A DNA stretch of 64,000 bases. Source: Diprion similis (taxonomy: Eukaryota; Arthropoda; Insecta; Hymenoptera; Diprionidae). The position numbers and the translations under genes are program-made. Below the pieces are notes generated by a model. That model was not told the origin of the DNA and ran no database searches. It worked only from the letters and a program-made list of their open reading frames with translations. The stretch lies in the NCBI RefSeq assembly GCF_021155765.1, contig NC_060105.1, positions 6,012,001-6,076,000 on the forward strand. The letters run 5' to 3'. Shown in pieces: positions 1-15,174 of the stretch; the first letter of the stretch is position 1, and each line of letters begins with the position of its first letter.

Positions 1-3000
1 TTTTAAAGTGGAATGTATCTTTTCTTTTTTCTTTTCCTCGATCCTCTCGATCAGTTTGCTAACTCGTTGATATATGCACATAATACGAGATCCTTTGGAA
101 ATATGAAAAGATTTTGAACAAATAAAAAAACTGTGTGTGACAAGAAGGACACGAAACGAATGAAATCCAATAGGTTTTGAAACCTCGTGGGTAAATTTTT
201 CGAAAACGTGTACGAACGATGATCCTGATGATGTTTCGCACAAGTCGAGTCTGTGCACGTCCCGTTTTTACGCTTTTGCAATTCTTTTTTCATCTCCTCT
301 CTCCCGCGCCTTTGTCTCTTTGTATGACATTTAACACAGGTTCATACCTATATTCATTCGTACATGATGTACACCCATAGTGCGCGTACCGTAAGTATAA
401 TAAGGCACATACACCACGGGATAGAGTGAACAAGGAATATTTTATTTCGCGTTGTAGTCGCGCAACGCTTTCGTGCACTACACACCAACGCGTGATACCC
501 GCGATATTTCTTTCTCCGTCCCCCTTTACCGACCCCTTCCACCTCCTGCAGTCTAAAAATATTCCCAACCGACCAACTCCGTCCGCGAGCTTGCAGTACG
601 CCTACCTACGACCAGCCAGCTCTTCTCTCGGTTACTCTCGAAAGCTTCGAACCTTCTCTTGGGAAAAGTTCAAAAGCCACTAGGATCACCCTGACGCGAT
701 ACGCGGCTTATAATATCTCTTGTCAAAGCTAAACGCCGTAGAGAGATTCCCGTATAAATGCAGGATTTCCATGTTTATATGTATAGATTGTATGTATCAT
801 TCAAATTTTCCACGTTTTTTATATCAAGTAGTTTCGACCATTAAATCGTGCGTAGTTTTCATCAGCGGGGAATCGACCGGGAATAAACGTTCGACGGTTG
901 GTCGGATTCGTTGACTGGACTCTTCGAGAGTCCATGGTTCATGGTCTGCGGTTAAGCTGAGAGCCAAGTAGAGAGAGAAAGAGAGACCAAAAGTAGACAG
1001 GCCTCAGACGGGGCGTAAACGGATACGTCTCGCAATTAGATAATACGATGGATCTCAATGTTGGGTCTGTGTGGTGAAAAAGAATTGGACGACACGCTCT
1101 TCAATTTTAAGCCTGAAAGTGTGCCTCGCACGCCTACGCCGACGGTGATGATCGACCGGTTAAATCGTTGATGATTGTAAAACTGGCCTGATCGTACTCT
1201 TTCGACACTGTCGCTTTCAATTCAGTGACTAATCAAACCGTGGGTTTGTGATTTTTCTCCCAACACGGCAGCAGCAATTCCACTCCTTTTTATCTTGGCC
1301 ATTAACATCTTTTTTTAGCGATGTAAGCGTAATTTAGCGATGGGCATTGAGCTGAAAATAATCGATACATCGGTTAATCGAGTCCATATAAGTAATCGGA
1401 CACGACTCGATTGAATCGGTAAAAATGAATCGATTATTTCGTATTTTTTTTTTTTTTTTTTTTGAAACGCTGCACATGAAACCAAAATTTTGTAAATTTC
1501 AGTATATGTATAGTCTTAATAGCGGAAAAGTTTTTTCATCATTTATAGTTCCATTTGAAATATTTTTCAACTTCGGGTGAAAATGTTCATTTATCTTTCA
1601 CTTATTATATCAAGTAGGTAATTAGTAAATAAGACAATGATAATAATTGATACTTTAATCACATAAATTGATGTTGTATCGCGTCGTTCATGGGAGGAAA
1701 AAACAAAAACTAATTGTGAGGAAAAGTAATAGAGTTTGAAAAATAATCGATCATATTTTCTTTTTCCCACAAAATTTTCAAGAGTAGTTCAAAATTCCAA
1801 GCTCAGTTACAATAACGATTCGTGCTTAGGAAAAACAGTCATATCGCGATGTTGGAATTTTTTTAAATTGGAATCTTACTTCCTTAAAAAGTCATTGTAG
1901 AAATAAGAAAAAAGTGACTTTTCCACGATGTTTCGTTACGATAACGTTACGAACTTCAGTCTGGTTGGAACTCGCACGTTCACCTCTTACCCCGTATAAT
2001 TTCAAGGGTAAACGATCCGCTTGTTCCGGCTGTATCATCCGCGTGTTACACCCAAGACTCTCTCTTTGGGTGACGACGCGAACTCGGGGATTAAAAATGG
2101 ATTGAAGACGCGGAGGCTTCTTGATGTGCCAACAAGTGGACGGCCGCGGATTCATTTATACCTATAGTTATATATTTTTAGATGACACGAAAGCCTATTC
2201 TGTCCAATCTATATATACTATTATATACATGCCTACATGCATACCAACACCGCACCGCACACGCGATTCCGCTCCGTGTGTATAATATTACCCCGTCTCG
2301 CCGCGACGATTTGCGAGCAGCGTGTCTCTGTTACACAATACCCAACACACGTGCAAACGCATCTTTCGGTTTATATCATTACAACGAAGCCAAGACTCCG
2401 TCACAAAGTCGCGTCTGTATCTCACCTGTCTTCGAAATTATTGTTATATACGTATAATAAAGTAACCCGTGAGGATAGAAGAACCAGGAATAGGGGAAAA
2501 CCGTGCACGACGATAATACTCGATCAATTTTTTTTTTTTTTTTTCATCTACTCTTCTTTTTCTACCAGGTATTTCCAGACTCGTCATGGATCAAAGAAGC
2601 AGACCGGATCACGCGAATTTGCATACCTACACGCGTCGTGTTCGTCGGACATTAAACGCAGGTAGAAACCAATTACGAATGTACCAAGGAACGAGGGGCA
2701 CGAGAAGCCGACTAATTTGGAAACCGGCCAGTTGGATTAATTAAATTTTTACCCGTTAGCACCCACGTTCTTCGTATCTTACTCGTCTTTTTGTTGTACA
2801 AATGCAGCTTGCATGGAAAGGGATCGGCTTCGTGCCGCATGTGGTATTCCATGCGAAAATTTACTACCATAAGTACGTAAAACAGCATTAGGCGAAGAAA
2901 AAAATGTAGAAAAACGAGATCTCGCGCAACGAAGACGACCCAACGCCTGTGATCCAGGTCTGGGTCATTCGGCAGTTCCTGCTGCATCTCTGCAATTGGA

Positions 3001-6000
3001 GAGGAGATGATCGTCCGCGTGTTGCAGGGCACGTATGTATGTTCGCACACCTTACTAGTTACCTCAGGGCAGCCACACTCCGCATTTCGTTCCCAAATAA
3101 GCTCCTCCGAGCATCTGTACTTGGCATTTGCCTGGTCATGAATGGAGGGCCAGAAGAAGGAGTCAGACTCCAAGGCACGTATATGCCTACTATTTATACA
3201 CGCTGCCGTCTTTCAGCGCGTACACATTCACGTCTGCGACCTAATGCCTCTTGGCCGTTGTGGTACACCTGCAACAGCCTCCGACGTAAAGCCAGTTTTA
3301 CCATCCCTGCAGCGTGCAGGCACATGATTAGGTGCAGGAAACAGTAGTTTGGCCGGACGAATTGGCTCTGGATAATCACTTGGGCCCGGCGATCGAAGAA
3401 GTCGAAAGGACCCATTTTCTGCCGTTTATAGTGGCGTTCAAATTGGTACGCAGAAGCGAAAAATCATTTATGCTGTCCCTTATAGTTTTTAACGTATTAT
3501 ACGATTATACGGCATAATACCGATAGATAGGATTACCCTGCTGCTTTATTCACGACGCCTAATCCACTTGCTACAAGCGATTAAGTATTCACGTTAAACA
3601 GATTTTGCCGACTGTTTTGTGTGCCGGGTCGATCTTTCTGCCCCCGCAAATATTTATTCGATCATTATTTTCTCGATCACGTTGGACTAAGTCCCAATAC
3701 CGATATGGTATAAGGTAAGTGTACCGGTTATTGACCCTCTTGCAATTATTAACCTTTTTTGGTTGTATCTTTTTCATCCTTAATTCTAAAATGACTAAAA
3801 AATAAATTTTTAGTTTCTAACTCTCTATAGCGATTGATTTTATTCGTCGAGAAATTCACAATTTGTGCCGTCTAAACGTGTCAATAACTGGTACACTTAC
3901 CTTATAGTCGGTTAGCTACTCGGGATTGCCTTTCGAATCAATCCTCAGGCATCAATTTTAACTGCTTCATGAATAAACATAAACCACGATCGTGAAAGTG
4001 AAACCGGTCTCTGATAGTTCGGTATATTATTCATAAGATGACATCGTATAGGGATTTTGATTGGAAAAAAAAATCACGATTTTCTTTTATATTATTGAGA
4101 GTCCAAATTTATTGTTTTTCAGGCATTCAATTTTTTTAACTGTAAAGTAAAATTGACAAATTTGTCAGGGGGAGAAATAAATGATATCAGATTCAGAGAT
4201 GACGTACGGATTGGAAATTCAAGTTTGCATTATTAAAACGCGATAAGTATATAAGGTCACGGGCGGAAAGAAGATAGGCAGCAAGTTCCGGTGGGAGGAA
4301 AGCTGATGTGAATTCGCCTGTATCTCGTTTCCGGAATGGGACTAAAAAATAAACGTGAAAAAGAAACATTTTTAAGCCCATTACGAGGGGTAATTACTCC
4401 AGTTATTATATCAAATCTCCCCCGACGATCTGCAGTTATTATAATACGTGCGAATCGTACGGGTCTCGGAATGCTCGGATCGTTTTTTTGGCATGATTCC
4501 ATTCGCAGAGTCACGTGGACGCCGCCGCGACGGATGATCGCGTAACTCAACCAGCTTTAAGATCTTCGGGCAGCCGTTGCAAATTTTCCAAGAAAACTGA
4601 TTCGCTCGGTTTGTTTTATTGTCTCCCCGCCCGGTAACCGTTTTACAAGTTTTATTTATACACGGGCCTTAGACAAATTCCTGGGCGAGTAGTAAGAGGA
4701 GACGGTATTAAATCTTGACTGCGGCGGTGCACGGTGCAGATCGTTGCAGACAACTGCATCCATCCTCCCTCGACTATAAATAATTCCTCCAAAGTCGTTC
4801 CCGCGATTACGAGCGAAACTCTTTCAACGTAACGTACGCGTGGCATTCATCAAGACATAATCGTGAAGACATTGGCCAATTTGTGTAATTTTTCTCAAAT
4901 TTATTTGAAATCATTTTTTTACAAAAACAAACGAAAATAAATCCGTTTTATCCCCAGTAGAGTTTTATCTTCAATTCGGTAATACCGTGATTGCGTGGCA
5001 ATAAATTTCACTTGGTTTTCTCCGATGTTGACAATTTGCCGGAGCGTCTAACTTCGGCTGACTCATACAATAAGTCGTGTGATAAATATAACTCGCATGT
5101 TCGTTCAATTGACAAGCACTTGGGGGGTCTTTGATGTTTCATTTTACGAGTCGGCTTGATGAATTTCAAATAATTGACTTCGCGTTTTCGATATTTCCCC
5201 AGAGAGTGCGGGGGAAAATTTTTTTGCATATTCAAAATTGATTTTAACACTGCGTGTATTAGATCTAATTAAAAGTTCGTACGATCACTGGCGATATGTG
5301 CGAACTGCTTTTCAACAACAACCATCTTATCCACCTACATGTACCTACTCAGGTGAAGGCGTCTTTGATCACGTTACATTGCTGTGTGCTCAGCTGCAAC
5401 GCGGAAGACAAACAAAGTTACTCGAGTAAAAATACATACGTACCACTGAAATAGAAGCTCTTGTTTTAACAGGCGCGCATGCTGGCAGTGGGGGTTTGCC
5501 GAAGGTGATATGTATTATGTTCCCTAATTGGATTGGATCGCTGTTAAATTCATTTCGTTACTTACTCCGCCGAATGATGGCTAATTAAGTGCCGAAAACG
5601 AGACGTGAAATATCATTATTTTCATAAATTCTAGATCCGAATATTCGAAAACTGCGGCAACGAACATAAAATAATCAGAAATTAATCTTTAACTAGTCAA
5701 ACGTTACAAAAACAACATTTTTACAAATCAGGTCACAAATTGGTCAACTTTCACCACCTAAAACTCGCGAATCGACCTTCTTCTCGTCTGCAAAAATTGA
5801 GTATACCTTTGATCGTACGCACATTGATCGTTGACTTTTCTTTTTCTTTTTTTACTATTTTTCTTCTTAACAAACAAATTATATCTTTCTCTGTAGAACC
5901 TTTTATATTCATCCAAAAATTGTCGAATTTAAATCGCGATAATTCGCTTAATTAGCTGACGGCGAGAAGCGCGAGATGCATCGTCGATTAACGATAACCA

Positions 6001-7447
6001 CGAAAGCTCGACTAGCACAGCAAATCTAGGCAAGCAGGGACTCGAGATATTAGAGCGCCGTCAGTCGATACATAATCAGCGCGATCCCCGCGAGCAACAC
6101 TCGTTGCCAAATTGAATCGCTTGTCCAACGAGTCGTGCGTCCGTCTCCACACTTGTAAAACTTTCATCATCGTTCCCTAAAATCCGCGTCTGATCTGCCA
6201 ATTCGTGTCATCCGCGATTCATCCGGTGGACTAACGTGTACCTACTCGGCGTCCTACAATTACTACTAGATTTTTTCACTAATCTTTCACAAAGAATTAT
6301 ACCGACGGAGTTATATCGGCCATCTTTCACCGTGTGGAGTATACGATCTACAGGGAGACTGAAAGCTGAGAATAAGAATGTGAAATCATTAGAGAGCAAT
6401 GTTTTCTACATTTGGAGTCGATTTGGTCATAAATCCAAGATGATCTTCCATTTATATGTTTCAAGAGAAATTTTTATTTTTATTCTCTCTCAAACGGGCA
6501 TCAAAATTTTTGTAAAGCATCTCAAATAGAGTATAGAAAGTGGAAGAAAAGTGAAAAAAGTATACAGAGAATGGTCGAAAAATGAAATTTCCTGGATCTC
6601 GCGATTCGATCAATTTTCGTACAGTCACGTCCATTGCACGATATATCGATATTCGATTGTCGAACAGGAGTACCGTCCACAGGCCAGAATAAAGTGAGCT
6701 TGTTATTTCATCCGTTCAACCCTGCTCAGGTTACCTGCAGTGTGAACTTGACGGACGTATGGAACGGAAAGGAAAAAAATCGCATGCGAAACGAATACGA
6801 AACAGGAGCGAGAATCGTTCGCGTATCCTCTAAGGCCTAAAGAGAAACGTGGTGGTGTCCAGGGTGGGTAAATTGCGGGGTGCGTGGTTAGTACGCGCGC
6901 GCAAATACATCGATCACCCTCCACGGTCTCGAAGAGTGAAGCCACCAGCTGCGGAGGAGAATCGCGACCGATGCCGATGTTGCGCGAATACCGACCGAAT
7001 GTCGAGCCTTCTTTCCTTCCGCCGGGGGATCCAGTCTCGTGATCCAGAGATCATTCCGCCGACCCTAACGACCGGGACGTGACGGCCAACGACCGGGCGA
7101 ACCCGACGTCGTCGTCAGGCTTGCCGAATACCTCTGGTAAGGCAGACACACTTCGTACCTCTAAACCTTCGTCATCGATGATTGCACAGCTGACGCGAAT
7201 TATAGGCGCGGGTGGAACTGAATGCTCGTTTCTTCTTGGTGGTTGCTGTGAAGGGTTCATACTTATTGATACAGGGATCGAAGGAGGCGGAAGAATTTCG
7301 TTCTCTCTGATCGCAATAATCACTCGGATTTGTTCGTCGTTTTGGGAGAAATTTTATTAGCTTCTGCAGTCGATGGTGCCGCACCAATTCCGCTAAAAGT
7401 ATCTCGCCCTTTTCCTCTCTTCGTAGGATGGAATATCGAGACAAGTA

Positions 7448-7450
<3 letters not shown>

Positions 7451-7490
<40 letters not shown>
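7451..7490. repeat. (TA)n followed by (TG)n microsatellite
   Basis: About 15 TA units run directly into five TG units. A compound simple repeat that creates spurious Ile/Tyr-rich ORFs on the minus strand. Confidence 0.95.
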
Positions 7491-7491
<1 letters not shown>

Positions 7492-8511
7492 ATATGAGAC
7501 AAAAATCATCCCTTGGTGAACCTCGTCTGCAACTCTTTCGAATATGTGTTGTCGATCTACGACTTGTTTGGGCAACTTGTCCTTTGATTGCTTGACCACC
7601 GGGCTAATGTCGCATTTGACTTGATCTTGGCGTTTGTGACTGTTACTGCATGAAATGAGAGTGCAAATTCATAGCATTCAGAAGTTATGTGAGTGATAAA
7701 CATCTTGGTTCGCGAACAGTTGGCAACTCAAAACCCATATAATATCCCACGCGAGAATTTTTTTCAACGTTTGACTCAAATCAGCTCGCAAAATTGAGGT
7801 AACAAGAATATATCCTGTCGGAGAGGAAAAAAAAGGACAAAGAATTTATATACCTATATAAAAGTAGGTGTATATGTGTGTGTGAAGATATATAGTCCTT
7901 CGACAAGAGTCCGCAATTTGGCAAAGGAGATGCCATGCCTTGAGGCGTTAGACGCGTGCGCAGGTAGGCAAAGGTTTCGCAGATTATCTCTGGCGAACTT
8001 GTCCGTTTCTCCCTTCCTTCCTAATTATAAAAGTTGAACCGTTTCTTACTGCTCATCGTGTACAGCCGAATACGAGGTTGAAAAAGAAGAGAAATAACAA
8101 GCAAAAGAAAAGAAAACAAGAAAAAAAAGGGGGCGTGGAAATCATTTAATTAAAAACTTGGCGTGAAAAGAATACAATATATGTATATATATATATTTAT
8201 GTAGACTGCAATTACATTATGCATGAGGCGGGGCAAAAATGAGCGTGACTAGAATGAAAAAAATGGGTAAGAAAAAAAACAATAACGAAAAAATAGACGA
8301 AGAGAGAGAAATCTTCCGTGTCAGTATAGGTATTCGAGCTAGGGAAAAAACACGTAGAAGCATGAATATCCCCACCTTGGTAACTCGTAATTACGAGTTT
8401 TCAAGTGGATGCAAGGGATGAAGGGGTGAAAAAGGAAAATGCGAGGTTGTCGAGATGTGTTGGCTCGAGTATTCGTTGGAGCAGTGACACGTAACTAAGA
8501 TGCAAAGAGGA

Positions 8512-8537
8512 TGCTGCTGCTGCTGCTGCAGCTGCAG
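8512..8537. repeat. (CTG/GCA)n trinucleotide tract
   Basis: A short run of CTG triplets ending in GCAGCTGCAG. It makes a polyalanine stretch in a minus-strand ORF, but no coding context supports that ORF. Confidence 0.8.
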
Positions 8538-10415
8538 TTGTCGGTTGAAAAACACGTGTGCGACTCACGAGGGTGAGCGAAAGGACTCCGAGACATGCAG
8601 CGGCTTCGACGCGTAATAAAAATGGCCACAAGTTACCCTTAAGAAGAGAGTCGCGGGGCGAGGCGTTGAACAAATCCATTGGATAATTCGGAGATTAGAA
8701 TGCCGTAGAATAATTTTTTGAAGCGAAAATGTTTTTGCAAAACTTTCTTCTTAATTCGTAGAGGAAACCAAATTCCGATCGACTCGATACTCAGTCCTAG
8801 TTCATATCTCATACCGTGTGAACAGAAGTTTGAACTACAATTTTGGTCGATAATTATCGCTGCTGGGATCAAGCCATCGTTTCCCTAGTTGGCTGAAATA
8901 TCGCCAACCGCAAACTTTCGTTTCGGTAATAACGCTCCCGGTTATCCTGTAAGGATTAACCGGGTCCCCCAGGCGTGCTTAAAAGGGACGGGAAAATCCC
9001 CCCCGTTAGACCCGAAACGGTGTATCGTAGAGTGAAACATAATTGCGGATCGTTCATACTAATAGTTTCAAATGTAATACTTGAACCGGAATCGTGGCTC
9101 ACTAACGAAAGTGCACAATTGATGAGAAATTTGTATTTTCATTATTTCTTAATTATGTTTTTTTCTTTAGATATATAAATCCAATATAATTTTCAGTTAA
9201 TCGCGTATTCCTTGCGTGTGAAACTCTTTCAACTACGTTTTCTACATCCGTGATCGGGACGAATAAAAAGGTATAAAAGTTGTACGGCTCGAATCGCGGT
9301 TCGGAGTCTCGAGACCCGACCTTACCTGCGCTGAATGTGAAACGCGGAGCGATTTCTCTTGCCTGCTAATTAGGTCGTTGTAAAAATCAATTCGCTAGGT
9401 AAGCTGCGCTCGGTTGCGGAGGAGAAAGAAGGAGGAGATGAAGAAGAGGAAAAATAAGAGGAAGGAAAAGGGAGGACAGGCCGGTCTTTCCGCCACTTAT
9501 CGGCTCACTTGTCATCCGGTTTTCTATAAGCACTTCAATTTCATTACACACTGTTCATTCTTATCGGTGCTGTTATTTTTATCATCGTTCACTTTCGTTA
9601 CGCCGCCGATCCCTCGGGGAGTTCTAAAGCGGCGATAAACTATGACGGAACGAATTTTCGGTGAAGCATGGCCGGGTTGCGCAATAAGAAGAAAAAGAAG
9701 GCGGATGCCACCGATTATAAGGCTGGCACGAGCAAAAACGAGGGCAAATAATACACGGAAGCCTTGGATCTTAAAAATCGTGGCTCGGTAAGCGTTAAAA
9801 ATAAATCATGACACTCCGGTGACATTATTCTTTTCTCATTCACACCGGAAACTGCTTATGCTGCAACGCGATGAAAGACCAACAAGGAACGTCCGATAAA
9901 AATTTCGAATAAAAAACCTGGAGTGTGCAATAAGCGTATCCGCAACCTGTTGGATATCTATTTATCTATAATCGGAGGCAATCGTGTCTCGTTGTTCGTC
10001 CACGATGTACAAATTTTAAACCCGCGATGCCCGCATTGCTAACCGAGGATCAAATAACATCGATCCGAAAAGCAGGGGTTTAGTGCTCGATCGGTTGCAG
10101 GTGCATTGAAGCTGACTCAGAAATTGGCCGAGATTTTTTTTTTCTTCACTTTCTTGCGGAATCGGTAGGAAATCGACGTGAGAAAAGTCGCGAGAAAATT
10201 CACCCTAAATACTGCAGAAACATTCTCCAAAATATCCGTCGGCGTGATTTTTCTCGCTCGTTCTTCTTAAGGATACATGCCAACCCTCGTTTTAACGCGA
10301 AGGGTCAAGGTCGCGAAAATGGTGCGGGGAACTCTGGTCCCCGTTAGACTCTCGACGTGACGGTGCATGAATAAGCTAATCTATGCATTACGAGCTGCCC
10401 GTGCGTATTGATCTG

Positions 10416-10432
10416 CCCCCCCCCCCCCCCCC
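10416..10432. repeat. Poly-C tract of 17 bases in a GC-rich patch
   Basis: Seventeen consecutive C residues at the left edge of a C-rich, CpG-containing patch reaching about 10,510. Flanking ORFs on both strands are low-complexity Pro- or Gly-rich translations of the tract and are not called as genes. Confidence 0.9.
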
Positions 10433-11506
10433 TCCCGCGCCATTCCTCACCCCCGACGACGCACGCCCTCCGTCGACGCCACCGGCGCCGCCGCCACAAC
10501 GGGACACTGCGACGACACGACGGACGAAAGTGCTCCCAAAAACCGGTTTATACGGCCAATTTTGCCATCTAGTGCAAAGTAGCGGAGACATAATTCCTTG
10601 CAGAAACTCCAGCAGGAAAAAAAATCATTCACTGAACTAGTAAGACATTTCAGTGTTGATTGTATAGTTACAGAAAGGAAATTAGTTGCAACAGCTATAA
10701 TTCTGCTAGTTGAAGTAACAAGTAACGCGTTTGCTAGGTTAGAACTCCACTTGAGTATGCTTGCGAAAAGCAGTGAAAATTTTCGTTTCGAGTATAATAT
10801 TAATGCAGAAAATTTTCTGGTGTAATCGAGCAATTAAAGAAATGTAATTTATTGTCGTATTTGGAAATGTAAGAAGATTTTTCTTGTACAATGCTTGGAT
10901 GAAAAAGTCAAATCAACGGGGGTCGTTTCATTATACAACTGAGAAAAATAATTCGTAAAGTTTGAAGCCTGTTACACCGTCGTTCGTGGGTGGGATGAAT
11001 AATTCTTGGGGTAACGGGATAATCAGATCTGTCTGCACAGATGGAGGAGTCACACGATTTTAACAGCCCTACCAACTTACCAGGCTTGGTAATTAACTGA
11101 TCCACTAACTTTTTGCGCCTCATACTCGTGTCCAAATGACTGTCAGCGGATTTGATTTATTCCTATTCTCAACGCGCGCTGTAATTGCTGCCACCTAAAG
11201 AATGACAGACCACCGGTGGATCGTGCTTGGAATGAAAAATTTTTCTTCTTCCAGCCTGGAGAAGTTTCAAGTCATTATGCGAGGTCAATTTACTTGGTCT
11301 TATTAATCGTGTAGATATATGCTTGATACGGAAGCTGGATTACGGCAGGATTCGGCTCACGTGAATCCTCTTCCGGCCATGATCAAGTACGGATAAGCCA
11401 AAACACAATTTCCTATCAGGATTCAATAATACTCTGTTCTGAGAAATGACCGGGAATCTCGCCTATTTGGAAATTTTTCGTGACGGGAGTATCAAAAATA
11501 TCGGTT

Positions 11507-11540
<34 letters not shown>

Positions 11541-14200
11541 CGTTTCGCCAGTCCTTCATAATACCTATGTCGAATCTCGCGTCGTCTGCACCTGCAGTAT
11601 TTTGGCCAATCTTGCGGGTGATTTTCAACAGTTACTTAACCAATTTTATGGATGGCTAACGCAGCGGAGCGTGCAACAATCATATCCGCAGAGTGATAAG
11701 AAGTGGCAAACAGATGTTGAGTAACATCGATGCAATAGCGTAACCTTCGGGGCTGTAAAGATACATATATATGCGTGCGCAAGCACGTACGTATATCATA
11801 ATGTCAAAGCACGCTTCAGAGCGGGGAAGACCTTTAGATAAATTGTAAAATATTCTCGGCTTAATAATAGTAACGAGGTGCATGAATGAATGAATGAACG
11901 AAGAATCTTAGAAGTGATGAATGAAACTTCTTCTTTCTGGGCTAATGAATCCTTCTTCTGTTTGAACAGCGTCTGGCTGGTGTGCGTAATCATTCGCGTA
12001 ATGCTGGCAAAGCCTTGTGGAATTTTATCTCTTTGAAACAAACAAAGAAGATACCGTGAGATAAGCTCTGATCTTGCACGGCGTGATTTTCACTTGTTTC
12101 CTTTTCTTCTTCCTCCCTGGTTTTTAATCAGATCGTGATTCAGACTATCAATTTAAACATCGGAAGACGATGACGAAGCGATGATGCTGAAACGAAGCTG
12201 AGAGGCTTGTAGACTCGCACTCGGTTTGTAGGTACACAATTTTTACATCTTCTTTATTCAAAAAGACTGACAGCCGGCGAAGGGTGGCGGAAAGCGTGGC
12301 GAGCCGGTTTTGAATACCCTCGAAGTGTCCTGCATCCATTTGTCCCCGTCATTCATTCACGGCAGAGAGCGAGCGGACGGTGTTCCTATCCCTAAACGAA
12401 TATTGATCAAACTGTGTACGCATTTGCCGAAAGAGGATTCCTATTTTTCCTAAAAGACTTGACCAGCTGCAGGCTTATCTTTCCAACTCAAGTATCACAA
12501 TCTAGGTATCGATTACGAGGAAACAATTTTCCCTGCTTTGCTGGTTCTACGAAATCCTTCAACGAATGAGAAGCAAATGGAAAAACATACACCGGAGCAA
12601 TAGTCGGTCGAAGATAGAGGCGAAGGAAATGGATGCGGACATAATTAGAGTGACTTTCACACGCGGTCGTATCAACGCGACGGTCGTGTGTAAGACCATT
12701 CGACTTGCTCGGGAAATAATCAATGCATGACCTACAGACACATTCACCGTTCAAGAATGTCACGGTCGAACGACGACGCCTCTATCCTGGAATGGGAAAA
12801 ATTCAGGCGCCGTTTACGCGCTCGTAATTCTCGTTGACGCATTTTTTTTCTCTTTCTCTTTCTTTCGAACCGTTAACCAAACGCAGTCATTTTTGTACGT
12901 ACTAGGATTACAACTCAGTGCCTAGGTGGTTAGTGGATACGGTGCTGGGTAAACTGGATGTGCAGAGACCACAACGCGTTCTCAGCCAGCCCCCTGGTGT
13001 CTCACTACTAGTTTCAAAGAGAGAGAGTTAGAGTTTCTGAGTTACAGTCGCATTCCTTTGTGTTTCGCGCCTCCGTTAAATCTGCTATTATACGGTTAGA
13101 CAGACGTAATTATGAATTCTTCGCTTTAGCTGTCAACCGAGAGCGAATAATACCGAGAGCATAGGAATGCCATGTGAAAAGGAGATTAGTCGGGTGAATT
13201 ATATTATATTGTAGTATACACACACACACGTACACGCATGTATACACGTTAAATTGATGTTTTGACTGTGTGCGTGTAACGCGTGGCTTGCGTACGCTTT
13301 ATTATATTAGGTACCGAAGGTGGATGGATCAAGTCGAATGCTCGTGAAACGGCCAAGGTTCAGAGAGATTGCGAGACGTGAATAATGCCACTTGAAAATC
13401 TTGCCCATTTCGGGACTACAGTAATCGCTGGGCATTTGATTGGACGGCCAACTGTGAGGCGGACGAAGATATAATTGCCCAACTTTATTTATTCATTTAT
13501 TCCTTATTATTTATTGCTCAACACCGTACAGATCTTTCCTTTAACTCCTTCGGCTGCTATTAAGAAAGCCGTTATTAATAAACCTCGATTAATGGAAGTG
13601 ATTATGGATAAAGATTTAGTTGAGTCTTTGGTATTTCACCAGCTCAAAGAATGGAGCGTAAAAATGAAAAATGAATCAGATCTTAGGGGAAAACGAACTT
13701 ACTAATCTATGGTAAGTTTATCAAAGTGTGGTTTTCAGACCGCAGCGAGTGCATGGGCTTAATCAGCATTTAAACGGATGTCTTACAACTTGTGTCGACG
13801 TTGTTCGACCGTTCGTATCAACTCTCAAGTTATGCTGTCACGATTTGTTATTCCCGAATGAATAATAGTTACATCGGACAATTATCCGCCTCTAGGATGT
13901 GAAACTTATAATGCACAAGTCTCGAAACAAAAAGAGAAGAAGAAAAAAAAAAGGAAACTTGAAGAAAAAAATCTCTGCTGTTCGTTAAAGCTGACGGTAG
14001 TAAAAATTGCGGAAGATTATTCTCTGGTCGTGAGAGTCTTTGGTTAAAAAATAACTACACCCTGAAATAGTATCGGTGCAATTAATCCTCAAGCCTTATA
14101 ATATCGCGACGGTTATAGAAAGGCGTTTGCGAAAGGCGTTTGAAATATTGTGAAAAGACGGAGAGTGAGAGAGAAATAATGAGTAAACAAACACCGGGAT

Positions 14201-14926
14201 GTGTTTTTAGCCGGAAAGGAAAATACCGGCTGCTGCGAAACTCTCGGCTTTGGTGCCTCCGGTTTGTTTGTTCTTTCTTATAAGATCAACAAAAAATTTC
14301 ACCGATCCATATCGCCTGGGCACCACCAACGCCGGCCTTCCACCGGGTGTCTCGTCGGGAAATCGAAGAGTGGACTATGGTCGCGCCAACTGAAGTTGGC
14401 CACGGAGCCAAATGAGTTTGTTTGTGACTATTATTACACTCTCAACCGGCTACCGAGTCATGGGTACCCCAGAGGCTGTCGTTCGGAGGCCAGGGCGAAC
14501 CCCAGGAAAAAAGAAGCGACCGCCTGCTTCCGAGGTGGTGCAGACGACGAAGAGGCTGGAGGTGCAGCTCGACGTTCTCGCCTCTTTAACGATGCAATAG
14601 CCCGAGGTCAAAGATATTTTCGGCAAGGAAGCGGCAGCCGCGGACCTCCGTTCTATCGCCGTATGCCCGGTGTCACTGGGCAGTCGGCAGTAATGTCACT
14701 GCGAGAATTTATGCCGCTATCAAGAGCCCCATCAATCCGCTTTCTGGATATCCTATCAAGTTCGGACCAACTCTTCTGGAAAACACTCCTCTCGGCCTTT
14801 CAATTCAAACCATCGCGCAAGCCCTCATTAGCTATCAAATTTCACCCAGTGTTCAACCCTTTCCCACAAAGGATATTCGATACTGCCGCCGTTGCTGCTG
14901 CTGCTGGGTATTCTGACACTCGATAA
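14201..14926 (+). other. 241-codon open frame, unrecognised, doubtful gene
   Basis: This is the longest uninterrupted frame in the left 20 kb. The translation is rich in Arg, Gly, Pro and Ser, has no domain, signal peptide or membrane segment I recognise, and lies over a GC-rich patch (about 14,470-14,700) where long open frames arise by chance. The nominal first codon is a TTG, not an ATG. No convincing splice sites or polyadenylation signal frame it. It could be a fragment of a lineage-specific or transposon-derived protein, but chance is more likely. Confidence 0.12.
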
Positions 14927-15174
14927 GTCTCAGACATATAGGCACTTACTTCACTGCTGCTGCCGAATTCAGTTCGATTCTTGAGTCATGGATTAGGTAG
15001 CGCGATTTTCCTAATCCAATTGGATTAATGAAATTCTGCAGTAAATGCAAGACCACTGTTCTTTCTCAATCATACGAATCATTATATCCTCATAGTTTCA
15101 ATGGTTTCACAAATTTCACGCGTAATTGGTGAACGTCCACGAGCCTTGTTACGAGGAGGACTGATACAGTACCT

